Positions 1-10,556 of a stretch of DNA of 64,000 nucleotides are shown piece by piece; the stretch's first letter is position 1; each line of letters begins with the position of its first letter. Made by a program: the position numbers and the translations under genes. The stretch spans positions 4,293,042 through 4,357,041 of the forward strand of contig NC_087377.1 in the NCBI RefSeq assembly GCF_963675165.1, written 5' to 3'. The notes beneath the pieces were generated by a model. It did no database searches. It saw only the letters and a list, made by a program, of their open reading frames with translations, and was not told the DNA's origin. Source of the stretch: Halichondria panicea (Eukaryota > Porifera > Demospongiae > Suberitida > Halichondriidae).

Positions 1-283
1 ATTTTCAACCATCAATTCTGCACACAAATTTGCCTCTTATAATTATAGTGCAATAAGTGCAGTAGTTGTTTAAAGGTGGTTTCTACCGACCACCATGCAC
101 CATCAGAGTCCTATATATACATTGACTATATAGCTTCTTTTGATACATGCAGTTGTAATCGTAGGAGGGTCAGGCTCTTCTGTAGTACCAAATGTGAATA
201 TTTCTTAAGAAATCGGTCCTCCAAAATATCTACTTCCAGTATTGAAACGTTTCATCCTCACCCCCCCCCCCCCACACACACAG

Positions 284-3202
284 GTTCTATCTACTCAGAC
301 AATGCGCTGCGTGCTGGTGGTATGAACGGAGAGTGTGTGAGAAGTGGAGCTGTGATTGCTGTGAAGACACACAAGTCCATTCCTGTCTCATGGACAGCTG
401 AGGATAAACCCAGTATGGCCGCTAACAATACAGACTCGAAGGTATATGGATAAAATCGTCCATATACGGTTACAGTAACTATATTGTGCTAAGTTTTTAA
501 AACCTTATACTACTGCATATAAGTTGCTCTAGCTCCATACTACATGTCTATTGTGGTGTCCCTATAAGCAGGTCACCCTCTTTAATACAGCTAGCCAGGT
601 TAATCGGCCCCAAAGTCTCATAGCATGCATGGTTGTGTTTGGACCTGCATGTACTAGCAGGACACCTCTGTATTATAGCCACTGTTGGTCTACCCAAGGG
701 AGGACCAGTATAGACAGATTTTCTAGCTTTTTAGAACCACTGTGATATTACGTTTGATTGCTAAACAGTAGCGTTTGAATTCAAAAGTTAAGAGTGCAAG
801 ATAAGACTTTGCTAACAGTCTCTCTACTCTTGTATCAGATTAATTTATCCTCCACTCTTCATGCACACACTGCACTCCCATACACACAGAAACCTGCATA
901 CGGTTCAGCCATTCTGGTAGTGCGTAACCCATTCCACGCTCTAGTGGCCGAGTGGAGCCGACTTGCCGGGAACTCTCACGATCACACTAGCCAGGTGTCC
1001 AGAGACTCTTTCGGTGAGAGAAAATTTAGCGTACAAAATTTTGGCCATTTTACAGAGGTGGCCTTTGTTGTGTTTTGTACACAATATTCATCGACTTATT
1101 TGAAAGTACCCCCCCTCCACTCTATATAGGAGGAAACACAAAGTGGAACTGGTTTATTAAGAGCAAGCTATCCGTGTGGCAGGCGTACTTCAAATACTGG
1201 GTAGTGGGTGCGGCCAATCATCGTGTCCTGGTCGTTCGGTGAGTGTGCGACTATAATAATAGACATGCAGAGAATCAGGGTGTCTAATTATTGGGTATTA
1301 TAGGTCAGGGTCTAATTATGAATACCGTATATGCTCGATCAGAGGCCGCTCTTGTATAAAGGCCGCACTCAAATAGTAGCCTCCCTTGCTAGCAAAATGA
1401 AACATTTAGTAGCCGCTCTCAAATAGTAGCCTCAGTGAACTTTGACTCTAGCATTTCTGCACGTGGCAGCAAAAAAATATTACTATAATTATAGCAGCAT
1501 AGATATAAGAGGGAGAGGGATGGGAATCACTACGTAAATAGCATTGACGATCTGCGTTTCGGTCAATGTTTTCTTCTTTATTTCCTCCAACCCATGCTTT
1601 TAGCTAGTACTAGGCTATAAACTAGCTACTGAGCTCCATGTATTAGCAATGGCTAGTGGAACAGTCACAACAAGGTAGCAGCAATAGTTAGTGAGACCCT
1701 CCAAGCAGTAAAAAGCAGCTTGGACAGCAAATTCTTGAGAGGAGCTCTGTCTGTACCGTTGAGTATTCCAGTACAGTCACAGACATGATAGAGAATTATG
1801 GAAATGTAGCAAAGTTCTGTCGTAAATTACTGTGCCGATACGATGAACCAACTATCAATGAATACAAAGAGACATGTACCTACATTCAATCATTGATGTA
1901 ACTTTCTAAATGGGTACCCAAAAGTCTGCTTTTAAAAACCAGCTTACTAAGACAAAAATGAACATTACTTACCAACCTAAAGCCAAGTGGCTTTGATTTT
2001 ACTTGCATACAATGCCCAGCTACTTAAGAAAGAGGGAATCATTAATATTTTGGGCTCTAGTCACAGCCTCTCCTTGTAGAAGGTACACAAAGCCACTAGA
2101 TAGAGCCGAAACGATAATACAACACTCAAAAAACTGCCTTTGAAAGTTTTCAAGCTCTTGGTGAGATACACAACGCTTCTATATGATGCACAGTAGGCGT
2201 GGATGCTCAGCACAGGACTAAAAGTCCCAGTGGGGAGCTGTGAATGATAGTAATAACATTTCCCGCTGGGTTGGCGGGGTGTCTAGAGCCGAAACGCGGA
2301 TCAACTTTTGGCATTACACAGAAGTGATTGTGCGCACGTGCTCCGTTTCCCATCCCTCTCCCTCTTAAGTTATATCTATGATAGCAGCTAGCTACATGTA
2401 CGTAGCTACAAGTAGCAGCTTGTTAGTGCTTCACAAAGACTTTCTCATGGCAGAGTTCAAGTTTATGCAGGTGAAAACAACTTTTGATGACAAACTAAAT
2501 TATCTGGAGCTAATAAACGCCGCTCTTGAACAGTGGCCTCTCTTGAATTGTAGCCTCCTCTTCCAGAAAATGAAACATTTAGTAGCCGCGGCTCCTGATC
2601 AAGCATATACAGTATGCGTATTAGTTTCCCCAATGCCTGCTATTTTGCAACCGTACTGATGCAACCCTGCATGGGCTACCTGTTCCCATAGATTCGAAGA
2701 TCTGAAGACAGATGTTGTGGCTACGGTTACAAAGATGCTTGATTTCCTCAAGTTCTCGTACAACGATAAAGAGTTGGCAAGGAAGCTAAGCGAGGACTTT
2801 GGAACATTCAAAAGGTACCCTTGAAAAACACCAGCTCTACAGCTTTGTAATTTTTCTGAGAATTTGCTGTTTTAGTACTATCTTTGATGGTCGATAACCT
2901 GGGTTAGGAACAAAGAATGCATCTTGTAGCTCTTTGACAAGCTATATAGGCCTATCAAATCGTTTAAGTTATTGATTGCTTTCGGACCCAAATCTTTTGT
3001 AAAAGCGTGGGCTACTTGCTATTTTGTATTTTGTATTATTATGTGTGCATTATCATTACCTAGGAAACACAAAGATGATCAGTTTGACCACTTCACAGAG
3101 GATCAGAAATCTCTCGTCAGGAACGCTATAAGCAAGTCTATTGACTACCTCCGGGAAAATAACCATGGAAACACTTTAGGTATTGAAGACTATCTGAACT
3201 AA
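284..3202 (+). CDS. WSCD-like sulfotransferase, 3' part (5' end outside window)
   Basis: Five exons join in phase: 284-441, 890-1013, 1130-1238, 2692-2814, 3064-3202 (stop TAA), giving 216 aa. All introns are GT-AG. The protein reads like the C-terminal sulfotransferase domain of WSC-domain-containing (WSCD1/2) proteins: a GSIYSDNALRAGG segment, AVKTH, then AILVVRNPFHALVAEWSR (the RNP loop that in sulfotransferases contacts the PAPS 3'-phosphate), W-rich KWNWFIKSKLSVW, VLVVRFEDLKTD (the R-x-EDL strand), and a C-terminal helix region ending GIEDYLN. Family members are Golgi-type membrane proteins that transfer sulfate from PAPS; the substrate here is unknown. The first visible exon starts in phase 1, so upstream exons (including the 5'-phosphosulfate loop and any WSC domains) lie left of the window. 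The long third intron holds a TIR element. The last exon is duplicated twice downstream. Family call fairly sure; exact subfamily less so. Confidence 0.8.
541..708 (+). repeat. MITE-like interspersed repeat (family R2)
   Basis: This stretch in intron 1 of the sulfotransferase gene matches 46262-46402, 54896-55043 and, inverted, 62246-62422. Shared landmarks are a TTGTGGTGTCCCTATAAGC-like start, CAGGTCACCCTCT, TTGGACCTG and ATAGCCACTGTTGGT. One complete copy starts CAGTGAAA and the inverted one ends TTTCACTG, which suggests short terminal inverted repeats. No coding capacity. Confidence 0.6.
1322..2627. mobile_element. non-autonomous DNA transposon with long inverted repeats, in intron 3 of the sulfotransferase gene
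   Basis: The left end (CCGTATATGCTCGATCAG, then GGCCGC and AAATGAAACATTTAGTAGCC) recurs inverted at the right end (2570-2627). A second inverted pair lies further in: AGAGGGAGAGGGATGGGAA at about 1508 against TTCCCATCCCTCTCCCTCT at about 2347. Together the arms cover roughly 200-280 bp on each side. I see no transposase reading frame inside. The target-site duplication is not clear. Confidence 0.6.
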
Positions 3203-3466
3203 CCGAATCACAATTTCAAAATCAATTAATCATCTGTACTTTGATACCTGTCTATAATAGCTAATAATTATTGTTTCCCGGGCCATTAATTATTCTAATC
3301 TATAGCTAACAAAATAGTGGTGGTGTACAGTGTCACTATTAAATATAGAATGCAACTTGACTATAACAAATTGGCATGCATGATAGAATTCATGATTACC
3401 ATGTTTGGTTATTTTGATAAGAGTCTACTGTAGTATTAGAAGTAATGCAAACTAATTGACAATAAT

Positions 3467-3982
3467 ATGGCTGCATTAATGGAGAGAGAGCAACTACTGA
3501 TCAAGCCAACAGGACACAGCACCACTGTCCCTAACTCCCCTATTGCTAAGCTGATGTACTACTTTCATTGTGTGTGCAGTTGTGTTGCTGATAGCGATGA
3601 CCCCTCTATTCAGCGATTGAGAGCATTCCAAACCAACTACAATTCGCTCTCCAGTGAAGAAGTATCGACACTTCTGACTTTATGCTTAGCTCTCAGCCCC
3701 GACAAGTTGATTAATAGTGTCTTCTTCTTGAATGAAGATATTAATGGAGCAAACAAGTTCTTTGAAGTGAGTGCAGTTTCTACGAAACTTCTTGTTTCAG
3801 AGTCTCTGCTTATTGGAGGGCAGAGGAAGAGAGTGCAAAAAATAATGATGTTCAAGAAAGAGTGGCTAGAGAGGAGCTATAATTATTCAGCCACTGAAGA
3901 GTTTTATACCGTCTACTTCGTGCTGTACCATTTTGTGACCAGATTAGATGTGCATGCCTATAAACACATAATTATAGTGTGA
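3467..3982 (+). CDS. CaaX-array family protein, copy 1 (C-terminus frameshifted)
   Basis: Intronless frame of 171 codons starting MAALMEREQLLIKPTG. It follows its intact relatives at 9002, 18129 and 21727 through KKEWLER. It then departs: DNA reads CTATAATTATTCAGCC where copy 18129 has CTATATTCAGCC, a 4-nt insertion that shifts the frame. The ancestral CaaX end (CCTIL) is still present in the DNA at about 3924-3940 but out of frame, so the predicted product ends ...HAYKHIIIV and should not be prenylated. It could be a soluble variant or an early pseudogene. No known domain recognised; the shared core has a Cys-rich stretch (CVCSCVADSDDPSI) and a conserved LCLALSPDKLINSVFF segment. Confidence 0.6.
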   Translation: MAALMEREQLLIKPTGHSTTVPNSPIAKLMYYFHCVCSCVADSDDPSIQRLRAFQTNYNSLSSEEVSTLLTLCLALSPDKLINSVFFLNEDINGANKFFEVSAVSTKLLVSESLLIGGQRKRVQKIMMFKKEWLERSYNYSATEEFYTVYFVLYHFVTRLDVHAYKHIIIV

Positions 3983-3985
3983 TCA

Positions 3986-4300
3986 TTAGGATGGTGAACA
4001 TCTGTCCACATTGTATAATTATACAATCGAAACTCAACATGACATTGTGTATTGTATATACTACTGCATGCATGATTGACGTACAGTACTCCCAAATTGA
4101 GCATTGTACAATATTGTACAATGTATAACAATTAAAACACACATGGCTTGCATGCATGCATGACTCATAAAACGTATAATTATACAATGCATGAACAGAT
4201 GTCTGCACCATCCTATATTCACCATGCATGTTTAATATAGGGCCGGGTGCACATGTACATGCATATGCGTGGTGAACATCTGTCCATGCATTAATTGTAC
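3986..4300. repeat. foldback repeat built on GGTGAACATCTGTCC
   Basis: AGGATGGTGAACATCTGTCC with TTGTATAATTATACAA at the left recurs inverted about 190 bp on (ATACAATGCATGAACAGATG...CACCATCCT), followed by another forward GGTGAACATCTGTCC. Related copies: 18668-18975; fragments near 11545-11640, 20630-20690, 21026-21050, 22503-22540 and 25070-25205. Probably a MITE that multiplied partly with the CaaX gene duplications. Confidence 0.55.
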
Positions 4301-4382
4301 AGTAAGAGTATAATGATTTCAACTGGTATATATAAGGAAGTGAATACATTTAAGAACACACAAACAGGTATAGATGAATAAA

Positions 4383-5402
4383 CAAATAATCTATGTTTAA
4401 CCATGCTGTATCAGTTTTACGCAGGATTTGTAGAGTTCTATAATTGTCTATAGGCCCTGATAAATTATGCTCGGAATAATAGCATAATAGGTGTCTAAAG
4501 AATAATTGGGAATAATAGGCATCAATGTCCATTTTTGGTAAAGATCATTACATTAAGTTTTGCATAACGATGTTTTCATGACAAAAATGCTAAAGTTGAA
4601 TATTATATGGATCAATTCAAGTCGGCAAGATAACACTGAGAATCTTGTTATTATATCGTGTGTCAGTTGTTGCTGTGTTTATGCATGTCTACGTCAAAAT
4701 TTTGTATAATTAATATGTCGCATTTTTTGGACTTTTTATGAGAATAATCGGATTTTTTATGAGGCACATTTTTTAAGAATTATATAGAATAATGGGTGAA
4801 AAAAACATTGTTCTACTCAGGGGGAAGAGTCGAGATGAAAGTCTGGCAGCCAGGTGACGTCCAAACGGTCAGTTATTCGTTCCACCAACTTGTCTAGTCC
4901 TGCTTGCACTGCTACTATACTACTGCTACTCTTCCTACTACTACTATACTGCTACTCTTCCTAGCTAGTCAAAGGTTTCTTTTTTTCTTTTTTTTTTTTT
5001 AACTACATATGCACAAAGAGACATCAAAGCTTACATCAAAGGACACAGATTTTTAGCCTACTTGACTGATAAGGCCGTTACCTAGACTACAGTTTGTTTG
5101 TCAGGGAGGAGCTCACATACAACTTCATCTAATTCATCATAACAATTCGTTACCGTTGTTGTAATTTCTACAACAGATTGCCAAGGAAAGAGTTAAACTA
5201 TACTCTCACAAGTGAAGATAACACGTGACCCTTTTCACTCTTGCAATTGCATGTTCGTGTTCACAGAAACATTCAAGTATGCCTGAAGCCCTGAACATGA
5301 TAACATTCACATCACTGCATGTGTCGTACATAATTATAGCGAATAATTATAACTCACACAGACTGACAAGCAAAATTAGTAACTATGTTGATTCCAATGC
5401 AG
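4383..5402. other. no gene seen
   Basis: AT-rich. Holds a short TAC/TGCTACTCTTCC-type tandem repeat at about 4910-4968 and a poly-T tract at 4980-5000. It may contain missing 5' exons of the helicase-like gene that follows, but I find no Walker A (GxGKS/T) codon pattern in it. Confidence 0.4.
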
Positions 5403-6575
5403 GTGGCATTTTTTTCTTCCAAGGGATTGTCCTCGGCACTAGTTTCAGGAGAAAATGTGGACATTGAAGTTACAAGATGGTGTGTGCAGAGGTGCGTATC
5501 AGTTAATTTTCTTTACGCCAGAGATGATCATTGGAAACCGAAAGTGGAGAAAATTGCTGGAAGGCGATGTTTATGCTAATCGTTTGAAGGCCTTTGTGAT
5601 TGATGAGGCACATTGTGTGAAGAAATGGTAAGCCACATAACAAATGCACTTGTATATATTATACTCGTAATTATAATCTTAAGTAGGTAAATAATGATAT
5701 AATTATTGTTTTATAGGGGTGAGACTTTTAGGCCTGTCATGGATAGAATTGGTGAAGTGAGAAGCCTATTACCAATAGGTGTGAATGTAATGGCTGTTAC
5801 AGCGACAGCCACAAAAACCATTCGTTACTCTGTCAGCAAGACAATCGGGCTAAAGTCACCCTATGTAATCACAAGATCTCCTTCTAAAAAGAATCTCTTT
5901 TACTGTGTTGGAGTGTTTAATGGAGTTGAAGAAACGTTTCGTCCATTAGCTCGGAAGTTGAAAAATGTGCGTGTTGCCTTCCCAAAAACAATCATTTACG
6001 GTCAGTCGTTCAGTATGTGTGCAAATATATACATTTTTCTTCGGAGAGAGTTAGGCACCAATTTCACAGAGCCTGTTTATGCTCCTGATGTACCCTATTT
6101 CCGCATGGTAGACATGTTTACTAGCGTTACAGATGCTGGGCACAAAACAGAAATTATACAGTTATTTAAGAAAAAAAGCAGCCTGAGAATTGTTATTGCC
6201 ACAATTGCCTTTGGTATGGGGGTAGATTGCGCTGATGTGAGGCAAATAGTTCATGTTGGCCTGCCGGATGACAATAGTTCTTACATTCAAGAAACTGGTC
6301 GGGCTGGCAGAGATGGACATCTGTCATCAGTCACACTACTTCAAGCAACCACTCACCACCCTGTTGATACGGACATTAAAGAATATGCCTCAAACTGTGA
6401 TAAATGCCGACGCGATTTCCTATTCACAGATATGGATAATTACGTTCACAACGATATGGGTAGTAAGTGTGTTTGTTGTGACATTTGTGCCAAGCTATGC
6501 TTTTGTGGTAACTGTGAAACCAATATGATACATTTTACTAAGCTTACTAGATCTACTACTATTTATTTTGATTAA
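5403..6575 (+). pseudogene. RecQ-like DNA helicase, 5'-truncated and frameshifted
   Basis: Exons about 5403-5627 and 5717-6575 (stop TAA), joined in phase (WG across the junction). Helicase motifs in order: VIDEAHC (motif II, DExH), VMAVTATAT (III), KTIIYGQS (IV), IVIATIAFGMGVD (V), QETGRAGRDG (VI). A Cys-rich end follows (CDKCRRDFLF, CVCCDICAKLCFCGNC), typical of the RecQ-like proteins expanded in cnidarians and sponges rather than of cellular BLM/WRN. In the first exon the frame reading SKGLSSALVSGENVD must change to the frame reading GAYQLIFFTPE near 5480, an apparent frameshift. Motif I (Walker A) is not found upstream. Probably a relic of a mobile-element-linked helicase. The 286-codon second exon is fully open, so recent decay or an unrecognised splice remains possible. 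Confidence 0.7.
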
Positions 6576-6661
6576 TTGCGCGTGCAATCGTACTTTTTTT
6601 ATAATGCTTGATGATTGGGAAAAGTCGTATTACGCTTTCTTTGAACTGTAAAAAAATCAAA

Positions 6662-7077
6662 CTAAAATTTATCAGGCAATTTGGTTAAAATCCAGGTCAT
6701 TAGTTCATCTTTAGTTTTGGAATGTAGCACATTCCTAACACGTGGGAACGTTAGGTGCTTTCGGTTATCTTCTACTATAAACCCACGAGACTTCACAAGT
6801 TCCTCGGCTCCAACTTCGATATCTGTTTGTGTATTAGGTTTTGCTTGTCTACTACTTGAATGTGTAATACTGTTATCTTCATCAAACTGATCAAGCAGTG
6901 GTGATATTGTGCCGATTGCCCTCCCAGTTCTTTGAATTGCCTTAGCTATTCTATTAACACCTTGAGCTCGTATGCATGTCTTGGCAATTTTATTTAGATG
7001 TTCCATATGTAAATCACCCGCAATATTCATCCCTGGCTTACCATTCATGTTTACGAACCGACTCCATATTAGCTGTG
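6662..7077 (-). pseudogene. DUF6589-type protein, C-terminal exon
   Basis: Minus-strand open frame behind an acceptor (TTTCAG at about 7078-7084), reading QLIWSRFVNMNGKPG, then NIAGDLHMEHLNKIAK, then QRTGRAIGTI and ending LPDKF. The W-x-R-x-VN...GDLHMEHLN pattern is what I know from the C-terminal part of DUF6589 proteins, which are common, repeat-like genes in non-bilaterian animals and fungi. Its 3' end faces that of the RecQ-like helicase, 86 bp away, so both may come from one mobile element. No upstream exons found before the TATG microsatellite. Confidence 0.55.
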
Positions 7078-7091
7078 CTGAAAGTAATTTT

Positions 7092-7137
7092 TGTATGTAT
7101 GTATGTATGTATGTATGTATGTATGTATGTATGTATT
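7092..7137. repeat. (TATG)n microsatellite
   Basis: About eleven uninterrupted TATG units. It sits directly upstream (on the minus strand) of the DUF6589 fragment. Confidence 0.9.
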
Positions 7138-7865
7138 ATATCAATGTTTCCAGTGAAGAAGTAGTGTTTATAGCTATAGAGTTTGCATGTTTCAGTTTAA
7201 CTGAGAGTGTGCAGTCAATAATAATATTATAATTAATAATTACAGAATATTCACAACCAGCAGTTAAGGCCCAAAAATATGAAAATTGCAGCCTTAACTC
7301 CTCGTTGAGATTGAATTTAATGCATCTATAGGTAGCTAACTAATAATTGAGATGTTTCCAAGTCTATAGATAATGTGATAATGTTACTATATGAGTACTA
7401 GTCAGATCAGTTCCACAACCAAAGCAGTATATGGAGATGGGGTGCGCCATTATTAACGTAGAACAGCACAATAATTAGTGGAGACAGAATCAGAACTGAA
7501 GCCATGTGGACTCTAATTAACACCTGAGCTCTGTGGTCAGGAGCGCGCCAATATTAACAATATTCATAGTTAGTACGCGGTGCAGCAGAACAAATGCTAG
7601 ATAGGGCTGAAACCCGTCCCCCCATTTTTATGGCCGGGGACGGGCACGCCCATCTAGTTTGGGACAGCCAGCACTGCCGGTAACTAGCTGGATCCATGGA
7701 ATAGCGAGTGGCCGTACTTCAGGGTGAGTTTTGTGCAGTAAACATATAGCTAGCATTCCGTGCCAAGCCAAATGGCCGGTATATCGAGGTGGCCGTACTT
7801 CAGGGAGCCGGAATAGCGAGAGTCTACTGTAATTATGTAAGAGCTGCTGGCTGCTTGCATGGCAT
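7138..7865. other. no gene; fragments of a transposon terminus
   Basis: AT-rich. GTGGCCGTACTTCAGGG occurs at about 7709 and again at 7792, the second followed by GGAATAGCGAGAGTCTACTG, which resembles Tc1/pogo-type terminal sequence (CAGTAGACTCTCGCTATTCC read from the other strand). No intact element or frame. Confidence 0.4.
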
Positions 7866-8906
7866 TAGCCTCGATCCCAGGCCGAGTTTTCGCTTTTACA
7901 ACGGTTAGGCGAACGGTTACTAGTTGTCTGCGCATGCGTCAAATTTTCATTGTATTTGTGGTCGGCAAAAATATTTATAATCGAAATTTGTACACAGAAA
8001 ATGCACAGAGTGAGTACACAAAAGATGCACACAGAGAGCTGCTTCACAAGGGCCTGGGGAGTTGCCAGTTGTGCTGCAGCACGATTACAGTGCCTCAGGG
8101 CAACTTCAGGATGATTGAATGCCTTCAAATTATGTTTCAAAAAGATTTAGCAGGCTGCTGGACTTCTCTGATTCTAGGCCCCAACTCGTAATTCTTGAGA
8201 AAACGTAGATTCTCTTGATGCCTCTGTCAGTCTGAGCTACCCAGCAACGCTCGAACGAGCAGGTCATACTCCAGTCCTGTAAGTATAGGACAATAATTAC
8301 AAAGACGGTTAAACCCTTACCTCAAACTGTCCAGTCTCGTCCGTTAGTATAGCCAAGCAGAGCACTGTTGGGATAGCTGGATATTAGCCATTGCTCCTGT
8401 ACAGAGAAATAGACATTCTTAATACGCGTAGATCTATATTAAATTTCTCGTATTAAAGTGTCATTGTCGACGAGCTGATGATGGCAGCACCAAGTTCTCT
8501 AGCTCACACTCTTCACTTGATCCACCATATTAATGATGAAACTATAGTCTACCTAGATCTTGCCAAACATGAACAAGATTTGATAGCACAGGGCCCACAC
8601 AAAAATATCTGACCTTAACAAGCTTGACAAAGCTTTATACCTCTCTATACCTCTTCCCTTGTTGTTCAGTCTTCAGAGTAATGTTTTCTAAGCTTCAGAG
8701 AAGAGAGAAGCTTTAGCTAAGAGCCATTCCAATAATGATAAAACGGAAACTAACTTCTAGTACACGATAGTACACGAATATAAATGTCACGAAAGTGAAC
8801 GAGAATATCCATTTGTCAGAATCTGACGCATGCGCAGACAACTAGTACCAAGCCTAGTTGTTTGCCTAACCGTTATAAGCGAAAACTCGGCCTGGGATCG
8901 AGGCTA
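7866..8906. mobile_element. non-autonomous TIR element, TAGCCTCGAT family, inserted upstream of CaaX copy 2
   Basis: Inverted arms of about 75-80 bp: left 7866-7940 (TAGCCTCGATCCCAGGCCGA, then TTTTCGC...GGTTAGGC...TAGTTGTCTGCGCATGCG), right 8825-8906. The left flank GAGCTGCTGGCTGCTTGCAT is the sequence expected just upstream of CaaX genes (compare 12141 and 18061), so the element split the upstream region. CATGGCAT occurs on both sides and may be the target duplication. The TIR start is shared with the element at 59359-59962. No transposase frame. Confidence 0.65.
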
Positions 8907-8930
8907 CTAGCATCATGGCATGCAGCACTC

Positions 8931-8985
8931 TATAAATTCTGTGTGGACCACACAGTGATTCAGAAAGTGATATATTATAGCTACT
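8931..8985 (+). promoter_or_regulatory. conserved promoter block of CaaX copy 2
   Basis: TATAAATTC immediately followed by TGTGTGGACCACACAGTGA and AAAGTGATA, ending about 20 bp before the ATG. Equivalent blocks precede copies 3, 4, 6 and (more diverged) 5 and 7. The TATA-like box lies about 70 bp upstream of the ATG, consistent with a core promoter and a short 5'UTR. Confidence 0.55.
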
Positions 8986-9001
8986 GTCTTGTAAATTGAC
9001 A

Positions 9002-9511
9002 ATGGCTGCATTTCTGGAGAGAGAGCAGGTGCAGATCAAGGCAACAGGAGGCAGCACCACAGTCCCTAACTCGCCTATTGCTAAGCTGATGTACTACTTT
9101 GAATGTGTGTGCAGTTGTGTTGCTGATAGTGATGACCCCTCTATTAAACGATTGAGAGCGTACAAAACCAACTACAATTCCCTCTCCAGTGCTGAAAAAT
9201 CTGCACTTCTGACTTTATGCTTGGCTCTCAGCCCTGACAAGTTGATGAATAGTGTCTTCTTTTTGAATGAAGATATCAATGGAGCAAATAAGTTCTTTGA
9301 AGTGAGTGCAGTTTCCACAAAACTTCTTGTTTCAGATTCTCTGCTTATTGGAGGACAGAGGAAGAGAGTGCGAAGTATTATGATGTTCAAGAAAGAGTGG
9401 ATAGAGAGGTACTATCTTCAACCATTGAAAAGTTTCGTGGAGTCCTCTCAAGGGTCCAACCGATTAAGACAGCCAGAACAAGATACTTCGAGCTGCTGTA
9501 CCATTTTGTGA
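9002..9511 (+). CDS. CaaX-array family protein, copy 2 (intact, 169 aa)
   Basis: Single-exon frame starting at the ATG in GACAATGGC (A at -3, G at +4) and ending SSCCTIL. The last four residues C-T-I-L form a CaaX box; Leu at the end predicts geranylgeranylation, and the preceding Cys could be palmitoylated, so the protein is probably membrane-anchored. Layout: a charged N-terminus (MAAFLEREQVQIK), TVPNSPIAKLMYYF, a Cys cluster (CVCSCVADSDD), LCLALSPDKLMNSVFF, FFEVSAVSTKLLVSDSLLIGG, QRKRVRSIMMFKKEWIER, then a variable linker (GSNRLRQPEQDT). No transmembrane segment or signal peptide. I do not recognise the family; function unknown. Compared with copies 5 and 7 it has a 10-14 residue longer tail. 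Confidence 0.75.
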   Translation: MAAFLEREQVQIKATGGSTTVPNSPIAKLMYYFECVCSCVADSDDPSIKRLRAYKTNYNSLSSAEKSALLTLCLALSPDKLMNSVFFLNEDINGANKFFEVSAVSTKLLVSDSLLIGGQRKRVRSIMMFKKEWIERYYLQPLKSFVESSQGSNRLRQPEQDTSSCCTIL

Positions 9512-10485
9512 CCTATAGATGTGCCTATAATTTTATACAAACATAACCGATAACAGCCAGAACAAGATACTTTAATTTGCTGCATGCTGTATCATTTTTG
9601 ACATAGATGTACCTAAACACATATAGCTATAACGCTTATATTAACTACTGTCACAGTGTAAAACTTTCTGAGTGTCTTATAATTGTAGCATGCTTCTCAC
9701 AGGACGTGATGATTTTCTTTATATCTGTTGGTGTGTGCTTCACAGAAATTTATGACAACTGAAAAATGGTATAATTTATATAATCATTGCTGCTATAAGA
9801 CTAAGTGTCATCTTCAGTTTGTTCTATCTGCTCCTTGATCTATAGTCATATACGTCAGGATTTAATTAATGAATATGTGTGATACAATGCTAACTCATGA
9901 ACAAATCCTATAGGTAAAAAACAATTAACATACATGCATGCTCATGTGAATGCACTGTAAATATGATGTAAATACATAATACGTATCAACATTTATAATA
10001 TAGAGTGTAAGAAAATGTTGATACTGCATATTAAGTGCGTCGACATTTACTATAGAGTAGTATACAAGTAAATGGATACGCATTACGTAAATAATTATTT
10101 GGCTACGGAAGGTGGCCATCTCATACGTGATCAGAGACGTTGAGGAGAAGATAAACCGATCGGGGGTGAACAAGCTCTGCTTTGACCACACCCACCAGCA
10201 CCTACGTTACAATAGTATTTCTGTCAGAATAAAATGTTATGCGTTTGCAGGCACATGCGCATGCATCATTGTAAGAATGGTAGTCCGTACACGATTTCTT
10301 TCTGGTTCCCTTTCGGTTTAGCTCTGAGTGCCTGGTTCTGGTGTGGATTGCTGGCTTGCTCAGCCTGCTGTACAGATGAGAAGGCTTGCCTTGCCTTGTT
10401 GGCTGCATGACTCAGTAAAACGGTTGGCTGGCTCTATATTGCATGCTGGTGTATTGACCAGGGCGGTATATATATATAGTCACCC
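9512..10485. other. no gene seen
   Basis: AT-rich flank. Contains fragments of the CaaX 3' flank (GCCTATAA...CATAACCGATAACAGCC repeats the 3' end of copy 2) but no reading frame with family similarity. Confidence 0.4.
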
Positions 10486-10556
10486 ATAAATTCTGTGTGG
10501 ACCACAAAGTGAATTAAAATTAAAGTGATAGATATTAACTGCCTTGTAAATTGAAA

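Larger units (their letters stand above)
3036..4382. repeat. segmental duplication unit, copy A
   Basis: Contains the last sulfotransferase exon, a 3' flank with CCGGGCCATTAATTATTC, a CaaX-family gene and a foldback repeat. The same order and flanks occur at 17665-19068 (copy B), and a decayed version at about 21340-22540. This shows how the CaaX genes were copied together with a piece of their neighbour. Confidence 0.75.

Noticed and set aside
3637-3855. A 72-codon antisense frame conserved in most CaaX-family copies (also at 9172, 12390, 18299, 19759, 21897)
   Set aside because: It mirrors the conserved sense coding region and has no independent start context or extra conservation; sense conservation explains it.
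5403-6575. Cellular RecQ (BLM/WRN/RECQL) orthologue
   Set aside because: The Cys-rich C-terminal pattern, short motif spacing, missing Walker A and a frameshift fit a repeat-associated helicase relic better.
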